A DNA stretch of 64,000 nucleotides from NCBI GenBank assembly GCA_025331125.1, contig JAOALB010000083.1, positions 1 through 64,000 on the forward strand, given 5' to 3'. The notes below the pieces were generated by a model. The model was not told the DNA's origin. It did no database searches and was given only the letters and a program-made list of their open reading frames with translations. Below, one piece after another: positions 58,491 to 64,000 of the stretch; positions within the stretch are counted from its first letter, which is position 1; each line of letters starts with the position of its first letter. This stretch comes from Mycogone perniciosa (taxonomy: Eukaryota; Ascomycota; Sordariomycetes; Hypocreales; Hypocreaceae). Both the position numbers and the translations under genes were made by a program.

Positions 58491-60507
58491 TTAACACGAA
58501 TTAAGCCCAAGCTCCTCGATAAAAATGTCCGCCGCCTTCTCACCAACCACAAACGCAGTGCTGCCCGTGTTTGCAGCCACGTTCGATGGTGGAATACTCA
58601 GATCAGCAAGCTTCAAGCCCTCCACACCATAAACACTCAGAGTATGATCCACAACACCCTGCTCGGCAAGAGGTGCCATCTTGCACGTTCCCATTGAGTG
58701 CCAGGTAGTGCCGACATTTTTGCGCACCCAACTCTCGAGAATGGCATCGTCCTCCGCCGTGTACACGATATCCTTAACGTCCTTGAGGGGCCCATCGGTT
58801 TTGGTGAGCGCAGCCTGGGATCCAGCAGGGAAGGGAGGGTGACCTGGAGGGTATTCGCCTCGGTAGACGTCCATGCGGCGGAGGATCTCGCGCTGCTTCT
58901 TATAGGCCCACATAGCCTTTTGGATGTCAATGTCGTGAGGGTCAGAGAAGAAGCCGGTTTGGAAGTCGAGCGGAGCGTTCATGTTAGAGCCAGTGATGTG
59001 GATGTGGCCACGAGAGTAAGGGTAGACGGTGAAGGTGGACACGGACATAAACTGTGCCACAGGAAGACCAGTTGGATCGCCGGGGAAACTATTTTTTACT
59101 GTTAGTAGGCCATTTTCTCACCAAAAAGTCATGATATTATTGACTCACCCGTTGAGAGACGTGATGATGACGACTGGCTTGTTTGGAACGGACTTAAAGT
59201 CCTCGTTCCAGGCCTCCAGGAAGACGGGACCAAGGGCAGCAGCTTCAGCATCCGAGGGTCGTACTTTGGCAGTGACATCGGCAGCGTTCCAGCCGAGCAT
59301 AGTGGAGTTGCTCGCAATCAATTCCCCAATATCAACCCGGCCACCATAGACTGCATCGACAGTCTGGTTGGGCAACAAGGTCGAGTAGTACGGGTACGAG
59401 AGCAGGTGGTGGTCCATGTAGTTCCGGCCAACACCGGGAACCTCGGCAACAACATGGATACCAGCCTTCTTCAGAATAGCAGGGTCACCAACGCCGGATC
59501 GCTCAAGGATAGGGGGGGTTCCCAGTGCACCAGAGGAAACAATGACCATCTTCTTGGCCTTGACAGACCTGACGGAGGTTCTGTCGCTGAAGGCCGGGTT
59601 GGGTCGGAACTCAACACCAACAGCTTTCTTGCCCTCGAACAAGACACGTACAACTTGATTCTCGACGAGAACATGCAGTTTGGGGTGTTTGCCGTCTCGA
59701 AGACGGGGGTGGAGGTACTTGTGGGCGGCGTCCTGTCGCAGACCATCTTCGCCGACGAACTTGAGGTTCTTTTGAGTGGCATTATTGGTGTCCAGGTTCT
59801 GGATATCCACGTCCTCGGGCCAGCCAAGCTCAGCTGCGGCCTTGAGGAATTCCTCCTGGGATGAGGTGACAGTGTAGGTGCCATTGCTGATTTGAATTGG
59901 GCCATCATCGCCGTGAGTTTCCTCAGAGCCGGGTCCGTGGTATGTTTCGAACTGCATGCACATGTCACATTTAGCCAATTGGCCTTTCAGAAATGATAGC
60001 AACAAAAACACACCTTTTTCATGTACGGGATCAAATCATCGGCCGACCAACCAGCTGTCTTCCAAGCATCAAGATCCTGACGCTGGGGTCGGCTGTAGGT
60101 CATGAGGTTGATTGATGAACCACCACCAAGGACACCTCCAGACGGCACAACCATCGATCTGTTGTCGAGCTTTTCTTCGTTCGTGCCCTGGTAGAAGAGT
60201 GTGGCATTGCTGGTGGGCGTCAGATGGCTCAAGAAGAGCAGCGGGTGAAGAATGAAGGGATCATTGTAGTTGTTCTTGCCGCCTTCAATGACCAAGATGG
60301 ACAAACTGGGGTCGGCGTCAGACAGCCTAGAGGCAACAACACAGCCAGCAGTGCCGCCTAAGGACGGGTTAGCCAGTTCAAGTCTTTGCGTTTGTGCCCT
60401 TTGCACTCCGTATATCATATAAAATGCTCACCTCCCGCAATAATCACATCCACTTCCTTGAGTCCGCAAGGAATCTTAGTGAAAACCCCACCAGTCGACG
60501 TAGCCAT
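58491..60507 (-). CDS. GMC oxidoreductase, alcohol-oxidase-like
   Basis: FAD enzyme of the glucose-methanol-choline family. Four exons on the minus strand, 60507-60432, 60357-60014, 59951-59149 and 59088-58491, give 606 residues. The first intron interrupts the FAD motif DVIIAGGGTAGCVVASRL, and ILVIEGG follows. GMC signature 1 is visible at GGVLGGGSSINLMTYSRP, and signature 2 at SSGALGTPPILERSGVG. The active-site His is in TTWHSMGTCKM and the Asn in VAANTGSTA, both near the C-terminus. The closest group is fungal alcohol (methanol) oxidase. The C-terminus (GLNSC) is not a peroxisomal PTS1, unlike typical methanol oxidases. An in-frame ATG at 60627 would add 40 residues with a hydrophobic stretch (WPFVLQTVLLLTPF), a possible secretion signal. 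I prefer 60507 because the family starts there. Confidence 0.9.
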
Positions 60508-60627
60508 TGCGAGCAAATTGCGGTTATTGTTGGTGTTGTGATTGAAGTTGAAAGGTGTCAGGAGGAGTACTGTCTGCAAGACAAAAGGCCACGACAGGCC
60601 GCGGGTTTGGCCTGATAAATGAACCAT

Positions 60628-62117
60628 GATTCCAACAAACACAAGGCCGACCTATAGAGGTCCGCACTGGGATTCGCTATTGCATACAACGCACCACCAC
60701 CTAAACGGCTCGTTGATTGCCAAAACGCCGCCGGTTGGTTGGCCAGCAGAGGCGTGCGCGCTATAGCCTAAGGGTTCCGGGGGCCACACCAGTTTCCCAC
60801 TCTCGAGTGCTACCTCAGCGATGTGCCGATACGTCACCCTGTGCTTCGTAGGTAGATTTACTCGTAAGTACTCGGTTCGAGGTCGAGATGTATCTGCCGG
60901 AGGGAGGGAGAGCCAGGCAGAGAGAAGGTGTGGCGTCCCGAGCCAATATAGATATACTCGCTCAGCCTACTAAGGTAGCCAGCAGACAAACATCCATGAT
61001 CCGCCATCGCTTCTTGATAATAGCACGAGCACTATTACAATTTGCCGTACTTCGGATATGCCCTAGCCTCCAGGCTACCCGACCCTCTCCCCATTTCTGC
61101 ATTCCGGGGGGGCGCCGGGGCCAATTCCCATTGCATGTCCATAGTCCCATCAGATCAAAAACCATGGATATCGCGGTGGCTATAGGGATGAGAGCCGTCT
61201 GCTGACCAGTGCGTTCAACGGGTGAGAATCGGTCCTGAACCTGCGACCGCAAACAGATCCTCCATACCGTAGATAGTGCCTACGCGTACATTAGCAGTGA
61301 GCCGGGGATCCCCTCCAGATGTTGCAGTGACGGTGGAGCTGACGAGGCTTCCAAGCTTCATTCCTTTGTGAGCGAGTGAGCAGTTGGTTGGGACAGTAGG
61401 TAGTAGTGATACTAGTGCTGTGGGACGACCAGGCTGAGCGATGGTCAGGGGAGGTTAGGCCTCCAGCCAGGGCCATGCCAGGGGAAGGGAGCGGCTGCGG
61501 CCGGTCGATTTTACCCATCCGCTACCCAGTGGGGGGGTACTCGTAGATACCTTAGGTAGTATGGAGGGCACCCACTAATAGTCTAGGTACCCGCCTGGAA
61601 ATTGCCCAGATGATGCCATCTTGGCACTGTTGCCAGGGCCGCCAACTGACGCCCGCTACGCACACCACTGGAGTACACGCACATCACATCAGTCTTGTGA
61701 TACTGTAGAACCACCAAGCCAACAACATGACATGGAACCCCGGTATTGCTGAGTTCTCCATCGGGATTGATGCACACGGCGCGGAGACACGGACTGACTG
61801 ACTGGGAATCCCACGCCTAACCGGCACGTTTCTAACGCGTGGCTCCGGGGCTGCACGGCTCTCCGACTGCATACGAGTAGCTGCAGAGGGAGCAGCATCA
61901 ACACAGCATCCATGTATGTAGTACTCCGTACATGAACTCGACTCGCCCAGCCAACACGTATTAGTATGTATGTACGATATGATGGAGTTTTAATTTCCCA
62001 TCTTCCTGCAGACACCAGTAAATGCAACCAAAACCCCGTCTCGGCTCGCTCCAGTCATGGACTCATCGTCGCATTCGCCCCCCTTCTATATGTGTTCCAT
62101 GAGGCTTCTCTTCTACT
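60628..62117. other. Spacer between the GMC gene and the Mus7-like gene
   Basis: About 1.5 kb without a supported gene. One exact element copy lies at 61922-61930. Short frames here lack coding character. Confidence 0.5.
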
Positions 62118-64000
62118 CTACAACATGGGTGGTAACACTGATGCATGTATTCTAGAAAATCTCTCCCACCACCACCACCATTCCTGAATCCTTCTACCCA
62201 AGTCGTCCACCATGTCCTCAGCTTCCCAGGCCGGCTGCTCCACTCCTTGGTCCTTGGCCAATATGCCCCTTCTGACGGCGTTCCCCGGTGTTGGAATCGC
62301 AATTCTGTCGGCCGTGACAACCCAGTTTTTCTCAATGTCTTCCGTGATTTCGTTGGCGAAGCGACCAACCGTCGAGTCGACTCGCAAGGCCCGAACGTGG
62401 CATCGTCCCACACCTCCCAAAAGGGGGCCTGTGTCCATCGAGCTGTGCCCCATATCAGCAAGATCCCTGAGATATGTGCGCGCTGTTATAGCAAACGCCA
62501 TCAGATGCTCAAGAGCGTTCATGACTTCGCGCCAGCCCGCGGACTGCGAACCCAGCACCGACAGTGCATAGAGAGACGGCCAGAGCAGGTTCAGGATAGT
62601 AATCGCCTGCCTCATGACATGTGCCCGCGATCCAGACAATGGTTCGTCGCTCCGGCTCAGCTTGGTCATCCCCTCAACAATAGCGCGTAATGTGACGGCA
62701 AGATGAGGCAGGTCACTCTCGCCAAGCTCATGCGAAACTACCTTGCCGTCTAGAAGCAGGTGCAGAGCTTCCACATACACGTCCATCAGAGGAAATGCAG
62801 AGCTGTTGGTGAAGGACGCCAGAATAATGGCCGGTAACATCTTGCCCAGCACAAAGTCCACGATGCCTTGATGCTTCAGTACCTTCCGCAGCATATCAAC
62901 ATCATCTTGAAGCTTGCCATTGGTTAATGCGGCTTTGAAGTTGTTGAGTAAGAGGTAGAACAGCCGCTGCGCCGCTCGCACATCCCCTTCCTGTAGCTGG
63001 AGACCATAGGACAACATTCCCGCCACCTGAAGCTGGGGGTCCTCTGTCGACGGTGAGTACTCCTTGCTAATTTGGTAGAAGAAGTCATGCACTGCACAAA
63101 TTTCGGATCCGTGCACTTTAATGAGTGATATAATCTCTCGAACAAACACCACGTAATTGTGGTGTGAGGCACGTTGTGATATCGCTTTCAGGTCTCCCTG
63201 GATCTGCTCCATCACCAACCTCAGCGTCTTGGCGTGTTCTTCCTTGTGGACACTCTTGTGAGATCGCCCTGCATCCCGCACTGATCTTCGCATCCATGAG
63301 ACTGCAAACTCGAATAAGTCTCGGTTGCTGTTATAGTCAGGTCTGATACTTAAACCAACCACAGCATCAGGGACGAATTGCTCGCCATGGCGTTGAAGTT
63401 GCTCCGCAAGCTGGTTTTCGTATTCCAGGTATTCATGAGGCTTTACCAGGGACAGAGCCCACGCCTCACAAAGGCTGAAGCTGACATCTGAAAAGTTGTC
63501 GTGGCCGTGCTTCAAGAGAGTCAATAGAAAGAGGACAAGGTACTTCCTTTGGTTGGGCTCAATAGTGTGTGGGGGGCCATCAAACAGCCCGTACTTGCCC
63601 AGCTTAAACATATCAGACAATCTCATTAGACCGCCATTGATGAACCTCGTGCCCATTCGTGCAGACAACATAATGACCTGCTCCATGCACCAATGCTTGT
63701 CTAGCGACGCCATAGCCAAGAGGTTCAAGTCACCTTCTTGGGGCGACAGAATACATCTCGTCATCAGGAAGTAACTTCGCGACAGATCGTGATCCACAAC
63801 CAGAAGGGCGTCGTCAGCTTGCGCGGAGCTCAGGATCTGACTCTCACTCTGCTGGCTTTCCTCATTGTCCTTGAATTCATCAACCTTGGCGAGAAACGAG
63901 TCTAGAGTAGCTAGTGTCGTCCGCAGGATTGTCCAGTCAATCTCAGGGGGGGCCACAGAGAAGCACTTGAATACTTGCTGCAGTTGAGACGTATTCAGGC
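62118..64000 (-). CDS. Mus7/MMS22-family-like protein, C-terminal part (open at the window edge)
   Basis: The frame is open from the window end to a stop at 62118, about 627 residues. It has no start, so it is the C-terminal part of a larger protein. The whole visible part is alpha-helical without repeats or membrane segments (for example QQVFKCFSVAPPEIDWTILR at the edge). The last 40 residues carry VEQPAWEAEDMVDDLGRRIQEW and a run of five Trp codons. Length, helical content and tail resemble fungal Mus7/MMS22 proteins. Those work with the Rtt101 cullin ligase at stalled replication forks. The assignment rests on recall of the family's tail, not on a profile search. A different large helical repair or transport protein is possible. 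Confidence 0.6.
   Translation of the reverse strand, partial: LNTSQLQQVFKCFSVAPPEIDWTILRTTLATLDSFLAKVDEFKDNEESQQSESQILSSAQADDALLVVDHDLSRSYFLMTRCILSPQEGDLNLLAMASLDKHWCMEQVIMLSARMGTRFINGGLMRLSDMFKLGKYGLFDGPPHTIEPNQRKYLVLFLLTLLKHGHDNFSDVSFSLCEAWALSLVKPHEYLEYENQLAEQLQRHGEQFVPDAVVGLSIRPDYNSNRDLFEFAVSWMRRSVRDAGRSHKSVHKEEHAKTLRLVMEQIQGDLKAISQRASHHNYVVFVREIISLIKVHGSEICAVHDFFYQISKEYSPSTEDPQLQVAGMLSYGLQLQEGDVRAAQRLFYLLLNNFKAALTNGKLQDDVDMLRKVLKHQGIVDFVLGKMLPAIILASFTNSSAFPLMDVYVEALHLLLDGKVVSHELGESDLPHLAVTLRAIVEGMTKLSRSDEPLSGSRAHVMRQAITILNLLWPSLYALSVLGSQSAGWREVMNALEHLMAFAITARTYLRDLADMGHSSMDTGPLLGGVGRCHVRALRVDSTVGRFANEITEDIEKNWVVTADRIAIPTPGNAVRRGILAKDQGVEQPAWEAEDMVDDLGRRIQEWWWWWERFSRIHASVLPPML

Noticed and set aside
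60860..60890. GGTTCGAGGTCGA-like text resembling a tRNA T-arm
   Set aside because: No matching acceptor stem, D-arm or anticodon arm nearby.

Overview
The window is nuclear DNA of a filamentous ascomycete (Pezizomycotina), probably a Sordariomycete and possibly Hypocreales. Support comes from short introns (about 50-70 nt) with GTAAGT-type donors and CTAAC/CTGAC branch sites, two Zn2Cys6 regulators, a fungal highly reducing polyketide synthase (PKS), a FSH1-type hydrolase and a fungal rhodopsin-like membrane protein. The order-level placement is inference. No rRNA, tRNA, CRISPR or intact transposon was seen. I rebuilt 21 protein-coding genes from both strands. Every multi-exon model closes in frame, and the one gene cut by the window edge is at the right end.

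The left part (1-32 kb) is mostly housekeeping and is rich in mitochondrial functions. It holds two uncharacterised proteins, a glycine-zipper RS-rich protein, an MFS transporter, CIA1 (cytosolic Fe-S assembly), KGD1 (2-oxoglutarate dehydrogenase E1), TFB1 (TFIIH), a predicted mitochondrial AAA+ ATPase, a UPC2-like Zn2Cys6 factor, ATP2 (F1 beta), the glycogen branching enzyme, mitochondrial ClpX and COX5.

The right part (32.5-61 kb) looks like a secondary-metabolism neighbourhood. A DHA1-type MFS transporter and a Zn2Cys6 regulator are divergent, with two pleiotropic-drug-response-like sites between them. A 49-aa membrane protein follows, then a nine-exon reducing PKS (KS-AT-DH-MT-ER-KR-ACP, with an ER that looks degenerate). 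A FSH1-family hydrolase of the LovG type could release its product. Further along are a seven-helix membrane protein, a carboxymuconolactone-decarboxylase-like protein, a FAD monooxygenase and an alcohol-oxidase-like GMC flavoprotein. The last gene, open at the window edge, resembles Mus7/MMS22.

The most striking unexplained signal is the 9-mer TACGGAGTA / TACTCCGTA. I located 28 exact copies, against about 0.5 expected by chance, and all lie outside the coding sequences. Several are arranged as palindromes or hairpins, and they are dense around the PKS locus.
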